From positions 11,055,060 through 11,119,059 of the forward strand of contig OZ038434.1 of NCBI GenBank assembly GCA_964036275.1: 64,000 nt of DNA. Reading direction: 5' to 3'. This document shows, piece by piece, positions 22,751-35,600 of the stretch. Made by a program: the position numbers and the translations under genes. How positions within the stretch are numbered: position 1 is the first letter of the stretch; the number at the start of each line of letters is the position of its first letter. The stretch comes from Litoditis marina (Eukaryota > Nematoda > Chromadorea > Rhabditida > Rhabditidae). Below the pieces are notes generated by a model. It was not told the origin of the DNA and did not search any database. It saw only the letters and a list, made by a program, of their open reading frames with translations.

Positions 22751-23864
22751 CTGCCACAGAACTGGGGTCCATATCGGTCGAAACAGTGTTCCGAAACGAG
22801 GGATCGGGCCACCAGATCGTACGCCATCGCATTCCCGCTTTTCTCACAGGCAGAGCAACACTGAACCAACCTGCAATATCCGAAGTATTGGAAGTTATAA
22901 TCTATACCCAAAAAATATTACTGCTTCCTAATTACAATAAAGCACGCTGAGAGCAAACTAAGAAATCGATCGCTCAAATTCGCCGTTGTGTTCTCAGCCG
23001 TATTTGGATCGAACATAGCGGAAACAAAAAACTGGCAAATGTGATGAACAGATGGTTTTTTGTAGTTTTTTTTCTATATCTTAGTAGTGTGATTGAAAAT
23101 GGTATTACCATAACCTCAACTTCACGTTAATTTTAACATTATTCCTATGCGCTCTGAACCTTGGCTGTCCCTCATTCAAAAAGCACATGAAGAAGTTGAG
23201 AGAGCTCCATGTGATACATTAGTGCATGTTTGTACTATGTGTTGAGTACATGAATGTGTTGGATGAAATACTAAAAAAGGTGCTGGAGAACAGAACCTGA
23301 ACTCGGCATCCAAGTTGCATCTCTGGCTGAACAGTCTGGAGTTGGATTTTCGCAGTCGTTGACAGGCAGTCGAGCCCAGATGATCTCGACAACAAGGGGG
23401 TTGTGTTGTGTGAGGATTCACTGGAACTCGAATACTTGCCCATCAGTTGAGTGCGGGAATGCGGAAAAAAAGTGTTGGACTCTAAACTTGGACAATTGAT
23501 TGCCAACCGAACTCTTGGAATTCGAATAAAGAACTCCATCGGTGCGGTTATAATGGGAAAGATAGTTCGAGTTTAGTTATCCTTGCACAAACACAGATAA
23601 ATACGTTGAATTAGTTGTGAAAGTTGGCTGTACAATGTAACGCAGGACGTGAAAATAGAAGTGTATCGGTGAACGTTCACAAATTCAACTCGAATATTAT
23701 TCAACTTGTAGTATGGTAGATCACCAACGAAAAAACATAGATGAGTAGCACGACAAAAATAAATGTAATAAACGCAAATGTAATTATAGTGTATCATTAA
23801 CTTCTGAAAAATACATACCCATTGCTGCGAGAACGAGAAATTGAGCACATATGAATATCCGCAT
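22751..23864 (-). pseudogene. ShK-module secreted protein, copy B, last exon lost
   Basis: Exons 23819-23864 (signal peptide), 23297-23420 and 22751-22870 match copy A in length, phase and splice sites. The fourth exon, which encodes the second half of the ShKT module and the basic tail, is missing because the duplication boundary lies in intron 3. The donor after exon 3 (GTAACT) survives. The next same-strand acceptor belongs to the receptor relic at 22507, whose phase differs; joining there would reach a stop within four codons. The visible differences in exon 2 around 23350 are synonymous (three adjacent codons). A truncated secreted product with only the first cysteine module is conceivable. 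Confidence 0.75.
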
Positions 23865-24595
23865 GAGCTCTGTGGAGAAGCGGTATGTTTGCTATTTTGG
23901 TTCTTTTAAACGGAAAGCGCGCCTGTCAAATGGCTGGGCACGGTCAATATTGTAGCTGGAACAGGGCGCCAAATCGGGAAATGAACCAGAAATCACATTC
24001 ATTTTCCGGCACAAAGCGAGTTTCAATCAGCTTTCCGTTGAGAATCTAAAAAAAACATTGGAATTCGGAAACCTGAATAACTCCAACTTATGGCTTTTTG
24101 ATCCCAGCTTGCGTCTGTAATTTACACACTATTTGGCGAGACCCCCGGCGCTTGACAGAGCGAAAATCTGCGTAGCTTGGGAGAAGGTGTGACGATCAAA
24201 ATTTTCTTTTTCAGTTGAATATATTTGGTTGTTTGACATCAATTTTTCACAAATATCGATGTGATATACTCGAGTGTTTCTTACATTGATGAAAGGGTAT
24301 GCAGCTATGCATAGTTGTGTTCAATAATCATTTAACGTAGTTATTGGTTTGTTATACACTGATACATAATCTTGATTGGTATTCCAATAATAGAAAGCAA
24401 TGACAGTAAACAGGTTTGAAACGGCGTTGTCAAACAATGTTAACAATACATTGTTACAAAGTGACAATGAATCACTACCACTTTCGACTTTGACCTAAAT
24501 CCAATATCTCAGACCAACACAATACCGTGAATAGTTGTCATTGTGGGAACCCAGTATATAAGCAGAGCAAAATAACAGTAGAACCATCATCCAAC
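23865..24595. promoter_or_regulatory. Divergent intergenic promoter region, copy B, with TATA box
   Basis: Nearly identical to 7569-8294. TATATAAG is at 24555-24562, 34 bases before the astacin B start codon. Very few base changes are visible across more than 700 noncoding bases, far fewer than in the astacin exons that follow. Confidence 0.6.
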
Positions 24596-27500
24596 ATGCG
24601 TTTGATATTCACATTCGTATATTTTGCTCTGTTGTCGGTTGGCGGCGCAGTTCGTTGCAAGGATCGCTCAACATCAACAACAACGAAACAACCAACAACA
24701 ACATCAACAACAACAGAACCAACAACCGCTACGACATCCTCAAAGACGTCAACCACTGGAAGGCCGATAAAGGTATAACTCCGTTTTGTCCTTTCCCGTT
24801 TGTGGAAAGGTTGTAGAAAAAGTGTGACGACACGAACAATAAACGAGGTGACGCATGAAGGATCACTTATAATTTGATATGGGTACCACCTATTCGTGTA
24901 TCACGAGATTATCATGGCGTTACTTCTCACGTCGTCAAAGGTGAAATGTTTCCACAACACTGTTGATTGTGAATTCAATCCACATCGCCGATCACTGAAA
25001 ACATTGACTTAACACTCTAAGAATTTTTGTTTTTCAGAAAAAATGGACTGTGAATGTGGTCCCTGTGGTTCCCTACTGGGAAGAAGACATGATAACCATT
25101 GATGATAGTATGTTTGACGACGACAAATTTCTCAAATGTAACTCTGGTAAAGAAAACATCGAGGAAATGATTGAAAAACCAAAGGCTCTTTACGGACGGA
25201 AAAGGAGAGATATTTACAAGAAGGCATTGTGAGTAAAACAATCAACCTGTTTTGTGTACCTCTATCAAATCATGAATGAAACTTGGACGTTTATTTGATA
25301 AGTTCGCTAGCTTAAAAAACAAGCTGGTTCCGTAGATACACGTAGAGTGTAGATGGAGAGATAAAAGAGAGGTGAGAAAAGAGAAACGTGCCGGTTGTTA
25401 CAGTCACAGCAATTGTCGTTTTGTTCTATTTGGAACACACGTGAACAGGAAAATAAAAATCATAAAACGAAAATGTCAGTTCTTTTCCATATTTATTTTT
25501 CAGGAAAACCTCCACCAACCTTATCCCTGTCTTGATTTCCACATTCTTCAGTGACTGTCAAAAAATTGCATTTGCTAATGCTATGAAACACTTTGAGCAG
25601 AGGACATGTGTTCGTTTCGTACCTTACGTGGATTCTGAATCCACTCCGAAACCGCTTCTCGTTACTGCGCGGAACTACGCCAACAACAGAGACGGAGTGT
25701 GCTACGCACAACCCGGATATGAAAGTTCGAAAATTGATGGAAAGGACACATTGTCTGGAAAGATTTTCATGAATGGGTTTCGTTGTGTGAAAGGATCATA
25801 CACATTCCGACACGAGTTCATGCACTTTATCGGCTTTTCCCATCCGGAAAATAGGTATGGTGTTTAAACTCATTCATTTTGTCTCTAGATACCATCATAT
25901 GTGTTATGCAATGTGAGTAATTTTAAAAAGCGTCTAGATATTGGGCGGCTTCCAATTTTGCGAGATTGAGCATGGTTGTTCTCATTCTGATTCTCAACAT
26001 TTATTTCGATTTTTAGCAGTATTTTTCATCACTCCTAGTTGCGTTGGGAGAAATCGTAAAATTTGTATTCAAATGTATGAAGACATTTTTCAGCCCATTC
26101 CGTGAAGGACCACCCGCGGCTTTTACCAACTTTCCCAAACTTTCGCCAGACGACATAAAACAAGTCCCTCCTTTCCAACTACCTAGCATAGTTAGTAACA
26201 TGTGGAACTCAGCTACCCTCACTGATTGGGACATCTACAAAGTCAACAGCTTGCTCAACTGCACACAATCAACCAGAGGCAACATGAAAATTGACGTGAG
26301 TAGTTTCATGACTGCGATTCATTTTAATTGCGTGTTCACAGGAATATCAGTTTAGTCGGTCACTATGTGGTCTATACCGACTCTTGAGATTGAATTCACA
26401 TTCATCTCGAGCTATCGATACATAAACATATAACATGATATCAACAAAGCTATCAGAATATAGCTTTCACGTCTTTGGTCTCACAACAGGAATGCCAGTC
26501 TTGCAGAACAGTGCAAAAAGCGAGAGATGTAGGTTGGAATTGAACAGTCGAGTTCACGATTACGTACTCTAACGTTATAACTATGTTGACATACACTAAG
26601 TTTATCATCATTTCGACGCACGCTATCCCTTTTTATAATTCGCCTATTTGGTATGTCTGAAACCTAAATCGTGCACTTTTTGCTGAGAAATCGAGAAAAA
26701 AATAAAGCAAATGCACTTTTTGCTGAAAACTGAGAAAAGCCGTGAGCGAACGTGAGCTAGATGCATTCCATTTCTCATCGGCAGTAGTGTGGAAAGGGTG
26801 GATCATAATCTTTGAGAAAACCCTCGCATATTATAAAGGAAACTTCCGTTGTATATGTTAAGGGAAACTCACGCGCGATATTTTAAGGAAAACATCCGCG
26901 CTCTATGTTAAGGGAAACTCCCGCGCCTTATGTTAAAAGAAACTCCCGCGCCCTATGTTAAGGAAAACATCCGCGCTCTATGTTAAGGGAAACTCCCGCG
27001 CCTTATGTTAAGGGAAACTCCCGCGCCCTATGTTAAGGAAAACATCCGCGCTCTATGTTAAGGGAAACTCCCGCGCCTTATGTTAAGGGAAACTCCCGCG
27101 CCTTATGTTAAGGGAAACTCCCGCGCCCTATGTTAAGGAGAACTCCCGCGCCTTATGTTAAGGAAAAGTTTCGCACTCTAGGTTAAGGGAAACTCTCGCG
27201 CCTTATGTTAAGAGAAACTCCCGCGCCCTATGCGCCCTATGTTAATGAGAACGTTGGTCGCGCCCTATATTAGAAGAAACTACGTTAGAGAAAAATGCCG
27301 CACTCTGTGTTGAGAAGAAACTAGGAAACAGTAAAAAATGCCAGGAAGCTCCTGCCTGCCCGGAGTGAAAACAGGGGAGGAGGAGGCGGATTTAGCCGCC
27401 GGCGCCTACCTTGTGTTGGAAATAGTACACGATTGAAGCTTCGCTAAATGAACACGACCAATTGGGGCAAATTCATTTCGTAAAACGTTTGCAAAGAAGC

Positions 27501-29259
27501 GAATTTACGTGCTTAGGAATACGAATGTCATCTGTGAACAGATGAAGTTTTTGTTCAAAGTACCATGATTGATGCAGAACCAGTTTTTATATTAAATTAG
27601 CGTTAGAAAATTAGTTAATAGACAATTAGTGAATATACAATGACAAGAAGACGATGCCCCGAAGTCAAAGGAGACGCAGTGATTCTGGAGTTTTTGCCGT
27701 TATTTGAGTAGCTCGCTCGAATGACTCTTGTTAATAAATATATCACCGTTTCGCATAAATTGACTTTAGAATACCCAGCAACCGCCCGAGCAGCCCAAAC
27801 CATTGCCGTCAATAACGTCTTTCGAAGAAAAAATAGAACAGGACCCATACAATTGTCATTTCAACTCTTCAATTGGCGAAAACATGTCGAAAATTAATGC
27901 TGGAGTATTTAACTTCGACACAAGGACTAATACCAGATGTGAGTAGTTTTCCGACCCTATTCAGAATAGAAAATCGGATCATCATTAGTATGGGAGATTT
28001 AAAATTGTACGTGAAATTATTATAGATGCAGTACTCGCTATCCCGTTTTCACTTTCTGATAAACACTAGCATGAAGAATAAACATGAATACTTGAATTTT
28101 ATAAAGTCTCACCAAATTAGGTTGAGTATTCACCCGAATAGGATGAGTAAAATCGTTGGACATTGAGTAGAAAATGAGCATGTGAAAGAAGTTGTCAGAA
28201 ACAAACGCCAGATTATAAAAAAAAACTACTCAGATATGACTTCTGATTTCAACTCAACTGGTTTGTACTATTGCTTCATAATGAATAACTGCCGGTTTTC
28301 GACAAGAGTTATCAACGAGAAAGGAGAATTTCATGATGATTGGATGTGGCAATATCTCTATGGTGCAGTTGGGTTGGTTTAATACTAATTTCGAATAATT
28401 TTAGTCTGCGAGCTGGTGGTTTAATATGAAAAAAAATAACACAAACACGCATGTTTATAAGAGAGTATGTGAATGTGTTTGTTGCGTGTTCAGTTGATGG
28501 CATAACCTAACACACAGAAGTCAACTATTTCCTCCAAATTTCCCCAAAATATATTAACTGGCTGCTCAGCTTTTTCTTAAAGTATAATAACGGGCCTCTT
28601 TTCATGACTCTTGTACAAGATTCATCCTTAGGTTTACGCCTAATTGAACTTATCTTTACTTTTTTGAACTATTTCATACTAATTTAGATAACGTTGCTAC
28701 AATAGAAATTTATTGAGTACGTAGATGTTTCGAGCCATATGGATGTTTTCGGTGATGTCTTTTTACCCGCCTGTTTCGTCTGCTCTAATCTCAGAACTAG
28801 AGAGCAACGCTCTCTTTGAAACTAGAACAATATTCCACTGAGACAAATATCACACATAAACTGTATTACAGTGGTGGGCTACAACACTGTGTGGAATGGA
28901 ATGTCACTGGATTTCCAGATCAACCAGCCGATCTTTTCCGTATGTGCCAAAATGGAAACTGTTACAATTCCCAGAAACCTGAATCAAATTCTAAATGCAT
29001 ATAGTTGTGATTTTAAGTATTCGAAAGCATGCCTATGGCCAATGCACATTCGGACATAGATTGATTGTTCCGCCGTGCTCCCACCATGCGGTCTAGTAAC
29101 ACGCTGCCAAAGAAGCATTGTGAATGATGGTAGCTGTATCGTGTCCATAATATTGCTGTTTTCATGCGAATGTTATTTTCAGCCGAACCAACCACAAACT
29201 CCTGCAAGGAGGTGGTTACCTTCAACAACAATACAATGTGTTTCACATGGGACGACTAG
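24596..29259 (+). CDS. Astacin-like secreted metallopeptidase homologue, copy B
   Basis: Exons: 24596-24772, 25038-25228, 25504-25854, 26094-26295, 27770-27938, 28234 to about 28365 (donor uncertain), 28872-28939, 29183-29259. The exon scheme is the same as in copy A, with identical lengths for exons 4 and 8. Parts in order: signal peptide (MRLIFTFVYFALLSVGGA); a short Thr-rich stretch of about 30 residues; an acidic propeptide with FDDDKFLKC and a furin-type site GRKRRD; then the astacin-type domain with RHEFMHFIGFSHPEN. As in copy A, Pro replaces the Glu after the third zinc His, and the Met-turn position reads FQLPSIVSN. LTDWDIYKVNSLLNC closes the domain. The C-terminal region (NCHFNSSIGEN, NAGVFNFDTRTNTRY, CVEWNVTGFP, CKEVVTF, TMCFTWDD) is shared with copy A and unknown to me. 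Many substitutions separate the copies in the mature domain, although the first exon and promoter are close to identical. Confidence 0.7.
26834..27275. repeat. 25-bp minisatellite in intron 4 of astacin B
   Basis: About 17 head-to-tail copies of a unit like GGGAAACTCCCGCGCC(T/C)TATGTTAA. A second unit type, GGAAAACATCCGCGCTCTATGTTAA, is interspersed and gives a higher-order pattern in the middle. Units at both edges are degenerate. Spacers are as similar as repeats and there is no leader, so this is not a CRISPR array. Confidence 0.9.
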
Positions 29260-29624
29260 CTGTTCTCTCTGCTCTTCCTCGAATGAATGTTGCTGAATCG
29301 TTCAGTTTTTTGCACGTCACAAACGCTATTCTTTCGAAGAACTTACATACAATCACAGAGTGGTGCAAAGTATATTAGGGCATAAAATCTCATTTCAATA
29401 ACAACTACGAAGAAAACGTCAAACAATCACGTCGAATCAAGTTATGAATAGTTAGAAAATTCTCAGATGTGTTAGGAAATTTGAAAACGGAACCAAACGA
29501 CAGTGTTAAAATTAAGACAACAATTCACGACATAAATATATCTGAAAACCCGATTTAGCATTGTAAAAATTAGAGAAATTTTGTTATTTAGTGACTGTTC
29601 AGATGAAATGTTCGACCAGAAAAA

Positions 29625-32600
29625 TCAGTTGAATGTCAGATAAAAGCTCCAGTAGGCAAGATTGAAAATGAAGAATACGAGGGGAAAGATGATTCGACAT
29701 CGTTCGTCTATCCGCTGGGCCACCCGACGACCGCGCAGATTCCGCAATGTTCGTGTCCAGTTCAAAGCTCGTCGCGACACGTCCAAAGTCTGAAATTAGA
29801 TCTTCTCTTTATGTTTCCGAACATATATTTGTGGAAAAGTGTATGTATTCGTGTGTAGGTAAACAGATCGGGATCTATAACACACTCAATTCATTCTTCA
29901 ACTCAAAAATGTTGCTCTTCAAAAAGCAGTAGGAGAAGCAATCATCAGTAGTCTCTACTGGAGACAAGAAGCATACCGACAGAAGTAGCAAAAAATGATT
30001 GAGTTGTGTTTTGTACCGTTAGAACAATTATGATAGTTTTCACTGAATTTCGATATTTTACCAATATATTTCTCAAAGCTCGACATAGCAATAAAAGTAA
30101 GGCGGCAAATGAAATAATGAATGGAGCAAACAATAACATAATAGAAAAGTCTACAATTGCACACACGAATAAGCACACAAAAAGCATGATGCCGCTACCA
30201 AAAACTGGAGAAACTGAAAAAAGCAAAAAAAATAGCAAAGCAAACACTCACTACTTGCCGCATGCTGGCTACCTGTTGTCTAAGCCTCGATAAGTTGGCC
30301 CTAGACTTTTTCCTCTTCAGTCGGTCGGCACCCACGAAATATCTAAATGGTTTCATGGACATACTATTTCACATCTGCTCTGATACAGTCACAGTATAGC
30401 TTGGAGATATTCTATATCAGTTTTCACTAAATGAACATTTTCCTTAGCATGACATTCCTGTTGCAACTTTGAATACAAACTTTATACGATCCGGCAACTT
30501 TTTCTGTTATCTTGTGAACACAACTAAACAGATAATCTGTTACACGTTCATCGACGTCAATCCAATATTTCGAAAGAATATTTTCGGCGTGACGAACCTG
30601 GTTCCATTGGCATTGACTTCAGCGCCCAGGCCTCTCAACCGGGGTTCCCCGGCATCTGAGGGCATCATGTGCAGGGCTATATGATTGCCGGACTGAGGGT
30701 TCATGAGGTCATCGTCGTTCTGGAAACAATATTTTATGACAATACCAACAAACAAAAATATGTTAAATTGGTGAGTGTCACATTTTTGTATGTTACAACA
30801 GTTTCTTTCTGCAAAGTTGGAATGAGTTCAATTGAAAAGTCCTCTCGTTTAGAAAAATTGGGATGGATGTGAAATGTGTTTCGAAGTTTCAGAAGGAATG
30901 TTGATTTTCTTAAACAAGCATGGTTTTGATAATGTTCCACTAGCAACGACAGCCACCTAATATTCAACGCATGCTCAAAACAATTTTCGAAGAAGGACCG
31001 GCTGCGAAATCTCAGAAAAACGAATAAAAACAAATTGATTTCTGTCTTCTTCGAGATACGAAAGTGCCGTTTGTCTTTGACCAAATGGAATGGAACGGAA
31101 ACCCTATATGTTACTGGGAAAGATGATTTCATCAAAATGAATAAACAATCAAACTCGTGTGAGTGGAGCAGTCCATCTTTTTTGTTTCGTGTGTGGTGTG
31201 AGTCTACTTCTAGCAACAGAAAACATGGATCATGCATAACTAAATGGGGTGAAGCTGTGCTATTGTACCTGCATGTCGGTGGACTCAATCTGAAAACAAA
31301 AACAACCAACAGTGCATCCAAAGCCTTTCAAAGCAGAAACACTCTGGATAAAAACTTAATAATTGTCCAAAAAAGGAGAGTTGTGACTGGTTCGAAAGTG
31401 TTGCACAGCGCAAAATTAATTTGAAGCTCCAGAAAAGGAATGACTTTCTGAACACTGTGAACCTATTTCGCGCAAGCAACGTTTTGATATTTTATAGTGA
31501 AGGATGGTACAAACTTTTCGATGAAACAAAGTATTAATCTCGAAATTTTGTGATTTTCGAACCAGTCACAGGGTGTGGAAGCAAACAGAAGCACACATAC
31601 AGTGGAGGCGACCCTGCGTACCAGGTCGTCGATGTCGCGAGCTGCTCCGAACAAGGTGGAGAGGGCGGTGTCGACGATCAACGACGGCTGCTCGTCCCGA
31701 CGGATGATCTCCTGGTTCTTCGCGTAGTGACAGATGGTGAACTCGATCATGACGCCAAACACAAACGCCTGGAATGGTTCAGTTCACTTCCGCCTTTTTA
31801 CTGAGAACTCTGACATCTGAATTCCGAACTCGAAAGTTCAATTTTTCAAATTGTGAACTGATATCACAGCCTCATGTTACAAAGTTCAACGTGGTTGTAG
31901 TGTGGAGCGTAGCGTCAGATGTACAGTTCGGTTAATTAAAATTGGGGTATACAACTTGGGAACTTCAGAATGATGAGCGTGAACAGCTAAAAGACCACAG
32001 ATTTTTCCCAGAATTACTTCGATCTCCAACGACCAGTCGAAGTGTTAGTCCAAAAAGGTGATACTGACCATACACGAGCCCATCCACACATCTATCGCTT
32101 TCATGTAGGATACTTCCGGCAAGGCCAACTTAACGGCGTTTGCTTGGGTAGAAATGGTGAGCAGAGTGGTGATGGACAAGGACACACGAGCGGGCGCTGA
32201 ATCCACATCCAGCCAGAAGTTGAACCTGTAACTCTGGTTTATTGGATCTATCAGCTGTTATTCATTCCATGGAAATGTGTAATTGAAAAGCCATTCCTCA
32301 TTGCATGGTGGATATGTTTAAATCTGGGCATGTTTTGAAAAGGAACTGTTAAATTCAGTTGAGCTTGGAATAATTTACCATTCCGATTCATGAAACAAAA
32401 CATACCATTTTCTTCCTATTTTCACGATTAAAAGACTTGTTCATGAGATTGCACTGTGAATTAACAATTCTAGTTGCACTACATGAATTAATCTGGAACA
32501 AACCATGATATGACGACAATAAGAGCAGTGGGCACGTAGGTTTGGAGTATATGATGCATCATTTCTCTCTCAACATAGAAAGTCGCTGTCATACAACTCC

Positions 32601-35600
32601 ACGTTCCTAAAATATACGGTTTTCGGAGCAAAATGACAAGCATAATTGTTGTCCTTCTCTGCTCATTCACACTACGTTATAGTTTCAAACTCTTCATCCG
32701 ATCTATTTTGATGGGAGGACTGTCGCAGAACTAACAAATACATTTTCATCACTTTTTCAACAAACATTTGGTAAACGACCATTCAAACAGTATTTACATT
32801 CGGTATTCATACTTCAGAGATCTGAACAACGGCAATTGGTGTTTTTTGTCGTAGATGTGTTAGCATTTAGAACTATCTACAATTTGAAGAAACCTCTCCG
32901 TACCTGTGGCATAAGTGCCGTTGCAGTTTCCTGTCTCAATGTTTTTCAGTGTCATATCTGGCATGGTTATATCCGGGTTGCGATCCACTGCCAGAATTCC
33001 CTCTTTGTTTGCCCATAGTAACCGAAGGACCGTTTCCGGATACGCATCTAAAAATAACCACTTCTCTAAATACATCAAACTTTTAGCGCAATTAGCGCAT
33101 CTGTCTGTTTTTGATCTACACACTTCATTTCCTGCTGGTGAATAATGTACATCTGCATTGCGTTATTGAGTTAGCTATGTCTTTGCAGGTGAACTCCAGA
33201 CTATATCTGGGTGATAAACATGGTATCAATCACGTAGAAACGTGAAACAGCATCCAATTAATTGCCTACATTGTCTAGGTACAACTACCTTTCAACCTGT
33301 GTTACACCTTTTGTTGAGTTTCTGTGTTTCACATGCATACACATTTTGCTAAAAAAAACTCACATGAAAGAGCCCGAAGTGCACATTCTTGAGAGTCCAG
33401 AGGATATTTCCATAAATCCATATTACATGAGCTGACCTTAACATTTGCCTTTTTATCCAATTAGTTTGCAATCATTGTATACCATTCGTGACATTCACTG
33501 ACTAATAAGGCCTAGAATCATAGTTCAGTTCAATGATGTTGTATGAAACACTACGTTGAACTTTCACTTTGCTTCCAAAATAGAAAGTATCATGTAGAAA
33601 AATGAAAAGACCTAGAAATTTTGATGTTGGCTGGTTATTGTTCACAACTTTGTGTTGCTAATACACAAACTAATTTAGTGAAGTACCGATACGCTTTTCT
33701 TTCACCTTACTATTGAGGAACACAATCGGAAGAGAACTTGGAGCAAGAATAATCGAGGAAAAAGATACATCGTGTGAGGATGTTTTTTCAGATAGCTGAA
33801 CTCACCAGCGATATTCTTGCATCGTACCACACCGTTCCATCTGGGTACACCCAGACCAAGAAATTGTCTTCCGTTATGGACTGCAAGTAAGTAATAAGAA
33901 GATTTTTAAAACAATATAGTTTTTTGATTATCTTGATTTTTATGTACTCATGCGAACTTTGGATAGTATTTTGCCTCACCTGAAAAGATGCTGATCGTGC
34001 ATTGGCAAAGTAGACATCCGGTCGCCACATCATTGCAAAAACAGAACGATCTTTCACCAAAATAGGAGCGGTGTGGTTATGGGCCAACCTATGATCTAAC
34101 CACTCCTGAAAACATCCAATGACTAACAAGCAACTCGAATGTTCTTACTTCTGAAACATCATTCCTAGGGTGAAACATATCACTGGAGAACGAAGAAGTC
34201 TCATAAACCAGAAGTTAATTGAATAGTCACATAAAGTTAGCATTCTAATGAGGATTCCTGCACTTTGTCATTGCACGTTTCTGAGTTCTGCTGTGTTCAA
34301 CATAGCTCACGTGACTGTGCAATTGACTAACAGTATACATGGGAACCATTTTAGAAACAACACATCTGATGAAAACGATTGCATAACAGAAGTAATTGGT
34401 CTCATGTTTTCAGATTGTTTCTTTCCTCAGAATCAAATGTGGCTGACCTGTTGAAAGTACATGTCGAGGTGATAGTCCATAGTCTGAGCACTGAACGACG
34501 ACATTCCCTCAATGAACATGGATAGAGAAACATTGGTCGCGATTCCTGAATATTCTCAGTTTGAACAAATTGTTATCACATATTTGCGATTATTTTCTCT
34601 ACACCCAAGTGACTCGATGCCAAACAATCAGGTACTTCTGCTCAAATCGTAGATTTGTTCTACTAGATCCCTGCTCTTTCGATAACTCGATAGCATTCTA
34701 GAACATGTACTTTTCTCAAAAATTTGGTATGCCTACCAAAAACAATCTGTGGTTCATTTTCACAATGAACAATTCAATCGGAATATAGATTCTGTTGTGC
34801 AATGTAGAACGTGATGTACTATACAAACTAATTGAAGCTCGTGCAAAACTACGTTTTTTGCATAAGAAGCAAGATGAGCAGTTTTCTCGATTGAAACAAA
34901 CCTACTAGACTTCTTGAGAATAACAAAACTCTGGTTGTTCTAGTATTTTTAGACATATTCCAAAACTGATTTGTTTGACATCGGTTGAACCAGAAGCATT
35001 CCTCACTGACTGTGTTCAGTGATATTCTATGTTTGACAAAATCACAATAATCAGAAAGCAAGAAGAAAATATTAGTGAAGAAACACTTCTTTGCGGAAAT
35101 TGAGAAGCGATAGAGTGCGCTTCATTCCTTGAAACATGTCTACGGATCAGGTTAGAGTGGAAAACAGTTAAGAAGTGGTGCGAGCCGTGTCAAAGCGTGG
35201 GCTATAGTTAACAAGCGACAGTCTAGTTAGAAATGGCATGATGTTCACTCGAAAAGTCACCTGGTCCGTGTTGAGCAACGTATTCTGAAGCAGGTTTTCG
35301 ATTATAAACTTTGTTTATCTCTATAACTGGGATATGTAGCCGGCATCCACCCTGACACTGCTCGAGAACGCAGAAAGCGGGGCACAGGGAATGATGCACA
35401 ACAACCACACATTCACATTCAACGGAGTTTCAACTTCACTCGAATGTCTCGAATCAAATTTTACGATTTGACCATCGTAAACGACAACAGTAGTTGTGTA
35501 CATTTTCTATATAAACAGTTATCAAGGAGAACACGTTTTGTTTAGGGATTTTGAAACATTGCAACTAGTATAAATGTCACTATTAACTTCGCTGGTCATT

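Larger units (their letters stand above)
22745..34294. repeat. Segmental tandem duplication, copy B
   Basis: This 11.5-kb counterpart of 6441-22700 has the same gene order and orientation. It lacks the 4.5-kb TIR element of copy A but has its own 25-bp minisatellite, and it retains the receptor's M1-M3 exons. After 34294 the sequence continues into the unique 5' part of the intact receptor gene. Confidence 0.9.

Noticed and set aside
26834..27275. Regularly spaced repeats as a CRISPR array
   Set aside because: The units are contiguous 25-bp repeats without unique spacers, in a eukaryotic intron.
30734..31321. 195-residue open frame on the minus strand
   Set aside because: It lies in the intron between the receptor microexon and the next exon and crosses the microexon in another frame. 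No splice or domain support; chance frame or retained intron.
35223..35503. Minus-strand frame with FIIENLLQNTLLNTD, resembling a receptor N-terminal helix
   Set aside because: The receptor gene reads correctly without it: exon 36679-36814 supplies the signal peptide and helix and joins exon 34448-34545 in phase.
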